NCBI GenBank assembly: GCA_034008185.1
Contig: CM067095.1
Location: 976,610-1,040,609 of the forward strand
Direction of reading: 5' to 3'
DNA from: Gorsachius magnificus
Lineage: Eukaryota; Chordata; Aves; Pelecaniformes; Ardeidae
DNA length: 64,000 nucleotides
In this document: in pieces, positions 28,466-52,634 of the stretch
Position numbering within the stretch: the first letter of the stretch is position 1
Layout: every line of letters begins with the position of its first letter
Made by a program: the position numbers and the translations under genes
Notes under the pieces: model-generated
Databases searched by the model: none
Seen by the model: only the letters and a program-made list of their open reading frames with translations
What the model was told of the DNA's origin: nothing

Positions 28466-29014
28466 GCCCCTGCCGGCTCGTCGCTATCGAGGCGGTACCA
28501 GCGCCGCTCCTGCCCGGACGGGGCCGTGGCGCTTCACCGATGCCCGCGGGGCCGCTCGCCGGGGGAGCGCGGGGTCCGGGAGAGCGCCGGGGCTGGGAGC
28601 GCGGGGTCCGGGAGGCGCCGGGGCTGGGAGCGCGGGGGTCCGGGAGAGCGCCGGGGCTGGGAGCGCCGGGGGGCGCCGGGGCTGGGAGCTCGGGGTCCGG
28701 GGGGCGCCGGGGCGGGAGCGCGGGGCCGGGGGGCGCCGGGGCTGGGAGCGCGGGGCGGGGGCCCGGGGCGGGGGGGGGGGGCCGGGGTCTGGGGGAGCTC
28801 GGGGTCCGAGAGCGCTTCCCAGGGCTCTGGCAAAGCCGGGAGCGGATCTCCTGGAAGGCAACGCGGGGGCTCGGCAGCTTCGTCCCTCTCCGGTGAATCC
28901 GTCCAGGAGCGCGGAGGGGCGGGCTCAGGCGGGATTCGGCCTTTTCGCCTTGGCCAGACCCTAAGTTGGGCTCTTCGGTTCCACCTTCCGAGTTGCCTTT
29001 TGCTTTTGTTCCAG
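28300..29014. promoter_or_regulatory. Shared bidirectional CpG-island promoter of SRRD and HPS4
   Basis: SRRD (minus) and HPS4 (plus) start head-to-head, as in human, separated by a dense CpG island with no TATA box. The island overlaps SRRD exon 1 and contains the G-rich minisatellite at 28560-28760. Transcription starts for both genes are expected within it but cannot be placed exactly. Confidence 0.7.
28560..28800. repeat. G-rich minisatellite in the SRRD/HPS4 promoter
   Basis: About seven degenerate units of 28-32 bp with the core GGCGCCGGGGCTGGGAGCGC, often followed by GGGGTCCGGGAG, ending in a run of ten G near 28770. Each unit has several G tracts on the plus strand, so G-quadruplexes could form. 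The array probably causes length errors in assembly. Confidence 0.85.
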
Positions 29015-29056
29015 ACCTCACCACTTTCTGCTGGGAAACCCTGGTGTGCAAAGCTG
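29015..29056 (+). CDS. HPS4: Probable upstream exon of HPS4 (partial coding)
   Basis: A candidate 42-bp exon lies between an acceptor (TTTGTTCCAG) and a donor (GCTG/GTAACG). Joined to the exon at 29535 it reads [12 protein letters not shown], matching the [11 protein letters not shown] start of human HPS4 just after its N-terminal leader, with the codon for the first W split across the junction. It contains no ATG, so the initiator would be in an earlier exon that I could not find. Confidence 0.6.
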
Positions 29057-29534
29057 GTAACGAGCTGCTTACCAGTGGGAGCGGACAAAAAGCGTTAGCA
29101 CGTCCGTACAGCCTTGAAATTGCGAGCTGAGTCGCGTCCCGATGCGGGCCGGTTTCTGAAGGAAGCCTCCGCCCTGCGCGTGCCGTCAGCCGTTAAATTA
29201 AAAGCTCCCGTCAGGCTGCGGGAGCTGCTTGGGCTGCACGTGGTTAACGCTCAGTGATAATTACTCGAAGGGCTCACAGCTCCCTCCCTCCTTCCTCCTG
29301 TCCTGGCTGTGGCGTTACGGAATCTGTCTTACACCCACTGAAGTGGTCAAGTGCCGTAGCACGGGGCCCTTTTCGTGCTGATTTCGCGTCTAAACGCGGC
29401 GTGATCATACAAGAACCACGTCTCTCATCTGTAATAACTTCCCTGTTGCTCTACCTGAAATAGTAGAAAGGAGAGGGAGAAGCCTCACAGTTTGCAGCCG
29501 TGCGGTAATTTCTGTCAATGCTTCGCTTTTTCAG

Positions 29535-42628
<13,094 letters not shown>

Positions 42629-44240
42629 ACTGGTGCACTGAGGCAACGTGCCGCAGCCCATCCTGAAAGTTAGCTCACCTCTGATAAGTGAAATCTGAAA
42701 GCCTTTTATTCTGCAGGAGGCTCTGTGCTGCACCTATGGGGCCTGCAGCCTGCCTCGCCCTGAGCAAGGGCGCTCGTAGTGCCCTGGTCCTGCAGCACGC
42801 TCCGTGCTAGCGCAGGGCATCGTTGACGTTAGCACGTACCAAAGACTGCAGATAGAACAGAGCTGTGGTGGGGTGCTTGGTTTACATTGCATCTAGGACT
42901 GTTCATGGTGCTCTGCTGCCCCAGGCAGAGACTCCTGGAGTGCCTTGACCTAAAGTAAAACCTCTTCTTGCTCTAAGCTACGCAGAGGCCGGGCTGCTGG
43001 GCAGTACTGGCTTTCGGAGACGGCAGTCATGCACTACACCTGCCTGGAGTTCTGTGCCTACGCTTGCCCCGGTCAGACCTGGCCTTTATTTATATTTCTT
43101 CATCTATAGAAATGATCCCCTGCCACAACATAACGCCTTACCTCGATTAACAGAGCCTGCATGTCCTCAGACTAACTGGAATAGAACAAGCACTGCAAAA
43201 ACTCATAATCCTCCTATGGGTGTCGTCAGGAGGTTTTTATCCCGTAGCTGAATTTGGGAGATCCTTGTCCCTCCAGGCATGCCCCGTGGGTGGTTGTGTG
43301 GCACAGCGCTGCCTTCCCCGCTGCCCCCCTGTGCAGCTGCACCCGCCGGCCTCGCAAGGGGCCGCGGCCACGGTGGTGGCACGAATGCACCGCGCCTCTC
43401 TCCGGCTCCCTTGTCCCTCCTGCCGGAGCACCCTGCTCCACCTCCTTGCTCTTGCTGCTCAGTTTGTCTCTGCTCTGTCGACAGAAGGGGCAGGCGGGAG
43501 CCCCTTAAGCTAATGGGACCAAAGAGGTTTTGTAGCTCCTGGCAGCTCTTCTCCTGCCGCTCAGACAGCAGCGTGGCCCCTCTGCGCGGTGACGGCCGCT
43601 TGGACCTGAGCGATGGATACCTGCCTCTGCTGGGCTGTGCGTTGGAGAGCCTGCTGCTGTTACACACACGTCACTCTGGAAATAAAAGGGAGTCTCCGAG
43701 ACTCATCCGAGCGCTGCGTGTCAGCGGTCAGGGTCCCACTTACTGCTTGGTCGTCGCGTTTGTGATTCCTGGGGTGAGGGTTTGGGGTTGGGTGACCCCC
43801 GTACCCCCAGTTAGCTCCCTGCTGAGGGTGAGTGCCTGCACCGGGGGGGTTGAACGGGCGATGCCTGTTGCTTCGATCACTCCCGCAGAGCAGCAACTTG
43901 TCAGGGTCTTGGATGACTGCTAATGGTATGTGTGGTCCCGGCTTTACCGTGGTGTGGGGGGCAGATTGTGTCACTGTTAGGGTGCTCCCAGGAGCCGGAT
44001 GCGGTAAAGTCACCATCATCACAACTTCTTGTTCCACGCTGACGGCGGGCAATTCCCGAGGTAGCTCTGCCGTCGCAGGGCTCCTCTGCAGACCTTGGCT
44101 GGGAGATGCAGTGGACTCGGGAGGGAGAGCCAGTGCTGGCCCAGGGCTGGCTGGGCACCGAGCGCCGTCTGCCTCCAGCTCCGGCAGCCGAGGGGGTGTT
44201 TCAGCGGCAGGAGAGCTGTGCGCCGCTGCTCCCTGCTCCT
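42629..44240 (+). other. HPS4: HPS4 3' UTR and downstream flank
   Basis: The region after the HPS4 stop contains one canonical AATAAA at 43681-43686, which would give a 3' UTR of about 1.07 kb. No earlier canonical signal was noticed. No coding exon was recognised. Confidence 0.45.
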
Positions 44241-44243
44241 ACT

Positions 44244-44478
44244 TCAGGGCAGGCTTAGGTTGGACATTAGGAAAAACTTCTTCACCAAAAGGGCTGTCAG
44301 GCACTGGAAGGGGCTGCCCAGGGAGGTGGTCGAGTCCCCATCCCTGGGGGGATTTAAAAGAAGGAGAGATGAGGTGCTTAGGGACAGGTTTTAGCGGTGG
44401 GATGGCAGGGGTAGGGGAACAGTTGGACTCGATGATCTTAAAGGTCTTTTCCAACCAAAGTGATTCTATGATTCTACT
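44244..44478 (+). mobile_element. CR1 LINE 3' fragment, plus orientation
   Basis: The element reads AGGTTGGACATTAGGAAAAA at its start, then AGGCACTGGAAGGGGCTGCC, then GGACTCGATGATCTTAAAGG, and ends TGATTCTATGATTCT. This is the standard 3' tail of avian CR1, better preserved than the copy at 556-1026. It lies downstream of HPS4. Confidence 0.95.
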
Positions 44479-45715
44479 GTCCTCCCGGTGGGGGCTGTAG
44501 GAGGGGAACTGCTCTGCACTGAAGAGAGTCCCGATGATGTTCGTGAAACATCATGGGGGAGGCTGAGCTACAGCCACCCAGGAGGCCTCCTGCCCCGGTG
44601 GTACCCCTGCAGAGGGGGGCACAGGGAAACGCACTGCTTCCCCAGCCTTGGTTCTGGAGCGCAGCCCGGAGAGGCACCGTGTAGGTGAGGGATGAGGTGG
44701 TGGGAGGGAAGACGGCTGTGTGCTCCGGCCCTCTTGCCATGCTCTGGGCTCTGACGTGCCGAGCCAAGATCTCACCCCTCTGCTAGGTGCTGCTCTGTGT
44801 CTCCTCCCTGCACCCTCAGCAGCCCTTGGTCCAGGTTCCCTCTGCGATGCCCGGGAGGCAAGGAAGCCTCGGAGCACCCGGAGGAGCAGCGAGGCAGCTT
44901 CAGAGGGCTCTGCTTCCCCAAGGGGGATCCTGCTGCCTCCTCGCTGGGTGTTTGGGGAAGCGGCTGTGTGCTCTATCAGGAAATGCAAAGAAGTTGAAGG
45001 AAAAGCCTGAGAGGGACAGGAGGGAGTTTTGGCACAGCAGCAAAGCACAAAATAGATGCTTTTTGCCTGCTGCCGTCAGGAATCTTCCACTACAATCTGC
45101 TGTGCCGTCTGTCGGCAGCGGAACAGCTGGGGCGGCTTCATTCCCTTTTGCTTCTTGAACTGCATCTGGCCACCAAGCCCCGTTTCTGTCCTTCGGTCGT
45201 TAAGAGGAAAGTTGTCTTGGGGTCGTACAGCAGGGAGCTCCGGGCCCTTGACTTAATGGCCGTGTTGCGGAGAGGATGTTTAAAATTGGCCGTTTCCAGT
45301 ATAACGACGCGGAGCAGCTGCTGCCCTGGCCGTGTCCTGTCGGGGCGCGCGGGAGCGCTGCTAACGAGGGCCCAGGGCCTCACGCTGGGCGATTTCTGGC
45401 CTTGCCAAGCTGGCCCGTGCCTGGGGCGATGTCGGGCGCTGGCTGCCGGGCAGTGGGGCAGCCCCGCACCCTCCGCCCGGGCGCTGCTCCGGGTGAAGCT
45501 GCCTTCCATGCGTCAGCGCAGGCAGCCCGAAGCGTTTTCCGAAATGGTTTATTCACAGACTCTGCGGCAGGCTGGTGGCCCCGCTGCGGCGCCGGGGGGC
45601 TGGCGGGTCGGGGGCTGCCCGTGGTGCGGGTCTCCGCTGCCTGGGCATGGGCGGCGTGGCTGTAGCCTGCAGGCTGCCGGGCTCCGCAGCGCCGGGACCG
45701 GAGGGGTATGGTATA

Positions 45716-45835
45716 AAATCATAGAATGTTTTGGGTTGGAAGGGACCCCTAGAGGTCATCTAGTCCAACCCCGCTGCAGTGAGCAGGGATGCTGCTAACT
45801 AGATCAGGTTGCTCAGAGCCCCATCAACCACGGTA
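45716..45835 (-). mobile_element. CR1 LINE 3' fragment, minus orientation
   Basis: The complement of the CR1 tail: AATCATAGAATGTTTTGGGT followed by GGTCATCTAGTCCAACCCC. The 3' terminus faces left. It is a short truncated copy between HPS4 and ASPHD2. Confidence 0.92.
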
Positions 45836-46164
45836 GAGGCAGGGCGATCCAAAGCAGACCCCCCCTGTGCTCCTGGGCAGCGCGGGCTGCGGCTGGAACC
45901 CGGGCCAGGGAGGCTGTAACCGGTCAGCAGTGCCACTGGGCTGGGAATTTTAAAGCAACGCCCTCGCTCACCGCATCGCTGGCAAACTCATCCCGGGCCC
46001 ATCCCATCCTCCCACCCTGTAGCTCCTGCTTTTTTCCAGCATTTCTCCCCACCGGCAGCAGGCTGAGCCCCTGGGGTAAGCAGGACCCAAGCCCTCCCGT
46101 GTTTTGCTTGGCCCTGGAATAGTGACACCAGCAGGCAGAGCCCATTCTGTTTTCAGCACAACTG

Positions 46165-47665
46165 TTTATTGATAATCTTTGCTTATCCACTGTATGAATG
46201 TTACCAAACTGCAGGACAGTTACCAAGCCAGCCTGCGTCCTCAAGGTCTGGTTCCAGGTACTCAATGCGTGTAGAAATCATGCACGTCAGATATTCTGTA
46301 ACAAGACAGGTGTAAAAAATATCTCGGATGTATTTGAAATCTCTGCCTCATCACTGAAAAATCTGTAAAGAAATCGTAGGGGAGCGGGGCTGCGTTCCCG
46401 CCCGGGGCAGGCGCGGGGGCGAGCGGTCCCCAGAGCCGTGCCGAGGCCACCGAGCCCGGCGGAACCGCTGCCCAGCCCGAGGACGGTGGTGAGCACCCAT
46501 GACATGCTGTGCTTCACGTGGAGCGTGTTATAAACCATCCGGGGGCTCTGTACCCCCAAACCAACCCCGGATACTGGGTGACTTCAGGAAAAGCGTGTTG
46601 GCTGCTGGGCGGGCAGGCGTCCCGGGGGGCGGAGGGCTCGTTCCTTGGGCTGCAGAGCTGGCACCCCCCCCGCCTTTGGAAACCTCGCCTTTGCCATCAG
46701 GTGTGCGTGAGCTGCCCCTGTACAAAAGCCCTGCGTCGCGTTCCCAGTGTCCCTGCCCCTGCGGGGGCCTCCCGGCTTCAGCTGCGAAAACCGAAGGTTG
46801 CAGATAAAGCGAGGAGGGGATTTAGGCAATCGATAAAGCCCTTGGATTAAAGAGCAGGGCTCAATGCGTGCTGACCCCTCGGCAAGGTGCACCTCGGGGC
46901 GCTCCTGGGCTTGCTGGGGCTGGGGGGCACCTGCGAGGGGAGCCGGCATCGTGCTCTTCTCCCCACCCATGGGGCAAAAAGGCTTCACGAGGCAGGGGGG
47001 CCGGGGAGCTGCAGGCCGGGGTGCTGCTGGCATGCGAGGGGGCAAGCGGGGGCCCCTGGGCTTGTGGTGCAGGAGCTCTGTGCGGGCAGAGCATTGCCCT
47101 GCCCTGCCTGCCCCAGCCTCAGCAGCCCCTGCCCCAGGGGTGCTCTGCGACCGCTGCAGCCCCCAGCATCTGTCCGTACATCCATCCATCCATCCAGGGA
47201 CTGCAACTAGGACAGGGGCAGGCTGAGCGTAGCGCTGGGCTGTTTGGCTGGTTTGCTGTTTTGGGGGCGGGGGGGTGTGATGTTTTGATGGCCACGAGAA
47301 GTTTTACATGTTTACATTCAAACGAACACCCTTGGCTTTGTTACTCTACTTCTGAACACCGCAAAACACAGTAGCAACATAACACGTACGAGAGTGGTGC
47401 TGCAGCTAACCACGGCGGGGAGGCGATGCGCGGTCGTGGTGGAAAATAATCCCTGAAGCCGACGATGGAAGGAAAGAGATGGGCGCTGATACACGTCGCA
47501 GTTTCCATTTACAAGAGCCGCCGGGAGGGAGGACCCCGAGGCCGTGTGCTGGGAGGAAGCTTCCAGCGCGGCAGGCGCCTACGTGCGGCGCCAGACCCGC
47601 GGCGGAGCCGAGCCGGCACGGCCGCCCGCTGGCTGCCCTCGAACCCACGACACCGGGCAGCACCA
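46165..47665 (-). other. ASPHD2: ASPHD2 3' UTR with poly(A) signal
   Basis: On the minus strand an AATAAA at 46165-46170 lies about 1.5 kb after the ASPHD2 stop and is the best candidate poly(A) signal. A second one at 45548-45553 is further downstream. The AT-richer block at 47280-47400 is probably UTR. A small CATC repeat occurs at about 47181. Confidence 0.5.
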
Positions 47666-50037
47666 TCATCGTCCCGGGGCGAAGATGAAGTCGAGGGCTT
47701 GGCGCTCCGCGGCAGCGACGTTGGGGTGCCACAGGTCCACCATGAAGACCACGCGGGGACCCTCCTCCGGGGGACCTGGGTGGGATGCAAGCACAGGGTG
47801 AGGCCGTGCCCCTGCCCTACGCCTGCTGGAGAGGCCAGTGCTCGCCCCGGCACGCGGGTGGGGGGCTCCACCCTGGGGGGGCTGCTCCTGCACCCTGGGC
47901 AGAGCGAGCACTCGGCAGCGTGGCCGGGAGGCGTCTGCCCGGTGCAACCCCAGTAAACACCACCTGCTTACTGGGAGCCCAGTGCGTCCCGCAGGCGGCA
48001 CGGGGCATGGTGCTCCCTGCCAGGGCTCAGGGCGGTCAGAGCCGAAGGTTTCCCATCACTGGGCAGCAGGCACAGTGCTGAGCTCGCCCCCCCTGCAGCT
48101 GGCCGGGCTGTGCAGGGAGCTGCCGCTGTGCTATTCCAGCCTTCCCGGCCCCGCCGCTCCGCACCGAGCTGCAGGGTTGATGTGGGAGCAACAGCTTTTG
48201 TTCTCCCACTCTCTTCACACGCTCCCCTGCGTAAGACAGCTCTGCTTGCTGCTTTTATGCCATCGGCGACTAATGCCGGTTAATCCGGGAGAGCTGAAGC
48301 AGAACGGCCTCCGTCAGCGAGGGAGAGAGGCAACAAAACAGGGCAGCGCGAAGCTTTCCTCCCTGCCCGGGAGACACCGGCACCGCGGGCACGTCAGCGC
48401 TGAGCTGCTGCCTTGCAACAGGGCTGCTGCGGCGAGCAAGGGCGAGAGGATGCCGATGCTGTCCGCACCAGAGCCTGCGCCATCCTGCAAAGCCCCGGGG
48501 GACGAGGGAAGCCTTTCCGTGCCGGCTGCCGTGGCAGGGAGAGCATCCCCGGGCTCCGTGCTGTGCTGGCAGAGCTGGGGCCAGGCTGCAGGCAAGTCAG
48601 GGCAGGAGCGAGCCCTGGAGGAGGCTGAGGAGGGGGCTCCGGGGCTGCACTGGGCAAGGGGCACTGGGATGCTCCCCCACCCCGCAGCAGCAGGGAGCAC
48701 GCGTGACGGGCAAGCCCCACCACGCCAGGATCGGGGCTGCTGCCCTCCCCGGTGCGAGCCAAGGCCAGCGGCGGTGTGACCCCCGGGGGCCCCCCCTTCA
48801 GACGCCTCGGCAGGAGAAGGACTGGGCGCAGTCGCTGCCTGCCCGCTCCTCCCCGCCCCCCCGGCGCTGGCGTCAGTGCAGGATGAGGCTGCGAGGCCCC
48901 GCACCCGTGTTACCTTCGTGAAACGCCGTGTGCAGGAAGGAGTCGTCGAAGAGCAGGCAGCGGCCCTCAGCCCAGCACTGAGGCTCCCCCCCCACCACCA
49001 GCTCACAGTTGCTGGGTGTCTTCAGACCTTCAGGCACAAAGAGAGAGGACAGGGAGGGTCAGGGGGTGCTGCGCGCCCCGGGACAAGGGAGCACCCTGGG
49101 GTGCGAATGGTGAGCTCCACGCTGCTGCCGAGGGGTTGCTTCCCTCCAGAGAGCAGCAGCAGCAGACGCTGCGCTGAACTTGGCACGTGGCAAGGTCCAG
49201 GGTTTGAAACATGGGGCATGTTTTGCTTTGGGCAAGCTGGCGCTGCATTTGCAAGCTGAACTCCGAGCCTGATGCAGCTCAGCCCCTGCCCGCTCCCTCC
49301 TGCCCATCTCACCCCCCGCTGCTGCAGGGCACCCCCCCGCAGCCGCTCGCTGCGCCCCAAGGAGCCCAGCGTCGTGGGCACTCTCTTTTGCACCGGACAC
49401 GGCCAGCCAGTCCCCAGAGCCCACAGAGACGGGGTGTACGCAGGGAGCCAGTTTCCTGGTGCGTTTTTGAGCTTCGGGAGCAGCGGCAGCGCCTGCCCTC
49501 TCCTGCCAGCTCTGCTGCAATCACCCTGCCCACCGCACGGCCGGGGTAGGAGGGAATGCTGAGCTGGGACTGGAGAAATGGGCTCAATTCCTGGCTCTGC
49601 CACAAGCTCCCCACTTGACCTTGCATCACTCAGCACCGGCCTTGTCACTCGGTCCCCACCTGAGCTGCTGCAAGGACAGAAATCCAGGGGAGGGTTGCAA
49701 AACCCTCCTAAGGGATGAGGCTCTGTGAAGGGCCACACGAAGAAGGACAATCCTAGAAATAAAACCGGTCTTCTGCTAAAATACTAGTGCTAGTCAGGCC
49801 AGTGTGATGAGGGTGGATGCCATCACCCCCTGCATCAGGAACATCCCCCCTCCGCAGTGCCGGGGACCGCTGGAGCTGGTGCAGAGTCACCCTGCCCCGA
49901 GGAGGTGGAGAAAGGGGTCAGGGCTCACGTGGCTTGCAAATGGTAACGATGCAGCAAACGAGCAGGAACGGATCTCAAAGTGATGCCAAAACCAAGCGAG
50001 CGCAGCAGGGACTCCCAAGCTGCCCAGGAGAGCTGGG

Positions 50038-50071
<34 letters not shown>

Positions 50072-52415
50072 GCTCTGCTTTTGTAACGGATGGTTCAAAG
50101 CCTACAAAACCCAAAGCCATTTCCCAGCACAACAGCCTCAGCTGGAGACGCTCCAGCTGGAAAGGGGGAGCCGAGCAGCCGGGGAGGAGGCAGGCAGCAG
50201 CGCACAGCCCTTTCCATCGCACCCGCGCCCCGGGGGATGCTGCCCTGTCCCTCAGAGGGGCAGAGCTGGTGCCTGGGCTCAGCCCTGCGTGTTCAGCAGA
50301 GCCACATTGGGGTTGGGGTAAATCCAAGAGTGCGACAGGGCTACGCTGACGGCTGTTCTGCCTTTTCAGAGCAAGCTGGCCTGAAGGGGCTGGTTGTCTC
50401 TTGAACGCATCCATGCCCGGACCACAGCGAGAGCCAAGTCCCCAGCACCGAGGTGGGGATGTCAGCGAGCGCACGAGCAGCCCATCGGCGTGCCCCGGGC
50501 ACAGTGCTGTGTCCTGGCTGGAAGGCCAGCAGCCGTGGAGCAGATGGAGCTGGAAAACGTGGAAGGACAAGGGAATGACCCACATCGCTCCTCTCCCCAG
50601 GGCATGCGTGCTCCTGCTGGAGGACTGGCCCCAGCTCCACGCTGTTTGAGCCAGTCTGGACCTCACCTGGCTGGCCCCCGCCCTGGCACCGCTCTCAGCC
50701 CCGTGCAGCAGAGCGGGGAGAGCCGGCGGCCGGGCAGCGGGCTGCCTCCTGGCACCAGCGAGGGCAGGTCCCGGCTCCCCAGCGGCTCCCCAGGCCTGGA
50801 GAGCTCGTTGGATCAGCTCTGAAGACCGATTCCCACTCGAAATAAATGGCCAGTCACCGCCTGAGTGTGTTTACCCAAGAGAAGTTGGCTGAACAAGCGC
50901 GTTCAGTGTTTGCCAGCAGGGCCCGTGCGGTGCCTCCCCCGGCGCGATCTGTGCCGCTTCCAGCGCGGCAGCGTCCCGACCATCTGTGCCGCGTGGGCTC
51001 TCCCCATCCTGGGCGCCCGCAGGGCAGGGAGCACAGTGCCGCCAGAGGGGATACCCCGGGACCCCCACCCCTCACTCACACCAAAGCAGCATCTTTGCTC
51101 ACATCTGCCTGCACCACGCACAGAGCACCCGAAATCCCAGGATGGGGGGAGCTGGTGGAGGGGCGGTGCTGGGAGACAGCTCAGTCCCTGGAGTAAGCAC
51201 CCCAGGCTGCCCCACAGCCCACCATGGGGGCTGGTGTTCGGAGGGGGTGTTCGGAGACCCCAGCGCAAAGTCAGCCCCATATCTCGCACCGGTGAGAGCC
51301 CGCGCCTCCAGGTCAGCAGGAGGAGGGAGGCAAAACGCTCCAGCAGCCGAGCTGGGGACCCCGGGGAGGTCAGGCACCTGGGGGGACTGAGTGCTGGCCT
51401 CTCTTGGGGAGGCTGCTGCCGCTAAAGCCCCAAATCCTCCCTGGGGCCAAAGCAGAGCAAGCACCTGAGCCAGCCCCCGGGGCTGCAATTAGTGCCTGAA
51501 TTCAGAGAGCACGGGGTGCAAGAGGCATTTTCTGGGGTCCAGCACCCAGGCGCAGCAGCAGGCCCCCGCACCGCCCGCCACGATGAGCCACCCCGCTGGG
51601 CACTTACCTAGGTGGCAGCGGATGCGGATGTTCGTGGGTCCGTAGTGCTCGGTGATGACGGTGCCCGGGCTCAGCACGGAGATGCACGCGTTCCCAAAGA
51701 CATTGTTGGCAATGCAGGTGCGGAGGCTCCCGAGCAAGCGGTACGTCCGTGGGCATCGCCTGCAGTTCCTGGGCACGCACATGCCCTGGTTCACCAGGTA
51801 GAAGGTGAACCACTCCCCGCTGGGCGTGCTGTTCATTTTCCATCCTTGCGGCAGGCTGCAGTTTGAGAAAGCTTTGTAGAGGGTCTCAAACTCGCACAGG
51901 ATGGTCTGGAAGTTGCGCTCCAGCAACTCCACGTCGTGCTTTTGAGCGTCCCGGGAGAAATAGGGCATGGTCGGCAAGTCCGGCAAGAAGAAGACCTCTG
52001 GCTTCTGGATGGAGGGCCGGCTGTTGAGGTAGCGGCCCTGCTCACGGATTCCCTTGTGGATCCTGCCCATGCCGGACCAGGAGTAGCGCTTGGCGTACTC
52101 CTGCAGGTTGTGGTAGAGTTTCTGGTTGAGCCCGTCGTGGTGTGTGCAGCGCACGCACTCGGGCGAGTGGCAGTAGACGTACCCATTCTGCACGCCGTTG
52201 GCCTCGGCGCTCTGCATCAGGGCATTGACGGTGGCGTAGGCGCGGGGCTGCTCCCGCCCCACGTGGTAGCAGTACCACACGAAGAGGACCAGGAGGCAGG
52301 CGACGGCAGCGAGGGCGGTGGCATCGCAGTCCCGGAAAGACTGGATGCCAGTGGCGATGAAATCCCGGAGTCCGTCCAGGGACCAGCTCCAGTCCATCAG
52401 CCACTCCAAAGACAT
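47666..52415 (-). CDS. ASPHD2: Aspartate beta-hydroxylase domain-containing protein 2
   Basis: A single-pass membrane protein with an AspH-type 2-oxoglutarate/Fe(II) dioxygenase domain; its substrate is not established. Three minus-strand exons, 51608-52415, 48914-49027 and 47666-47775, give 343 residues ending [10 protein letters not shown] membrane segment lies at about 33-50 ([17 protein letters not shown]). A cysteine motif, [12 protein letters not shown], follows. The catalytic core has [14 protein letters not shown] and DDSFLH: His268 in the HxG motif and His302 correspond to the two iron-binding histidines of AspH, a family that lacks the usual acidic ligand. Human ASPHD2 has 369 residues because it starts 26 codons earlier; here the corresponding upstream ATG (52489-52491) is out of frame, so the start MSLEWLMDW with A at -3 is used. 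Convergent with HPS4. Confidence 0.97.
50041..50068. repeat. 28-base poly-A run in an ASPHD2 intron
   Basis: An uninterrupted A run between the first and second ASPHD2 coding exons. The sequence to its left does not resemble a known retrocopy or SINE, so it is listed as a simple repeat. Confidence 0.93.
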
Positions 52416-52633
52416 GGTGGTGCGGCAGGCGGTGGGCGCGCGCGGGGGGCCGGGCGGTCAGTCCTCGTGGTCCCAGAGGCACCCACACCATGCAGCTCGG
52501 CCGGGGCGCGGGGGGGGGGGCCGGGGAGGCTGCCCGGGGGTCCCAGCACCGCAGGTCAGCAGCAACGTGCCCAGAGGGTCCCCGCCGGTGCTCCTGGGCT
52601 GATCATCCCGAAAGGCAGCGCTGGAGGGAGGCT
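52416..52633 (-). other. ASPHD2: ASPHD2 5' UTR with an overlapping upstream ATG
   Basis: The minus-strand acceptor TTTCTTTCCCCAG ends at 52634, so this UTR exon starts at 52633. It holds an ATG at 52489-52491 that begins MVWVPLGP, almost as in the human protein. Here that frame runs past the main start and ends at 52042, out of frame. Confidence 0.75.
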
Positions 52634-52634
52634 C

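Noticed and set aside
28071..29051. A 326-codon minus-strand open frame across the SRRD/HPS4 promoter
   Set aside because: It runs through SRRD exons in the wrong frame and through the minisatellite, giving only Pro/Ala/Arg repeats.
29518..29534. ATG at 29518 as the HPS4 start
   Set aside because: It lies within a clear polypyrimidine-AG acceptor, and the human protein continues upstream with a spliced leader. It is kept only as a fallback.
49500..50068. Possible processed retrocopy ending in the 28-A run
   Set aside because: The sequence before the A run shows no similarity to any coding sequence I recognise, and no target-site duplication was seen.
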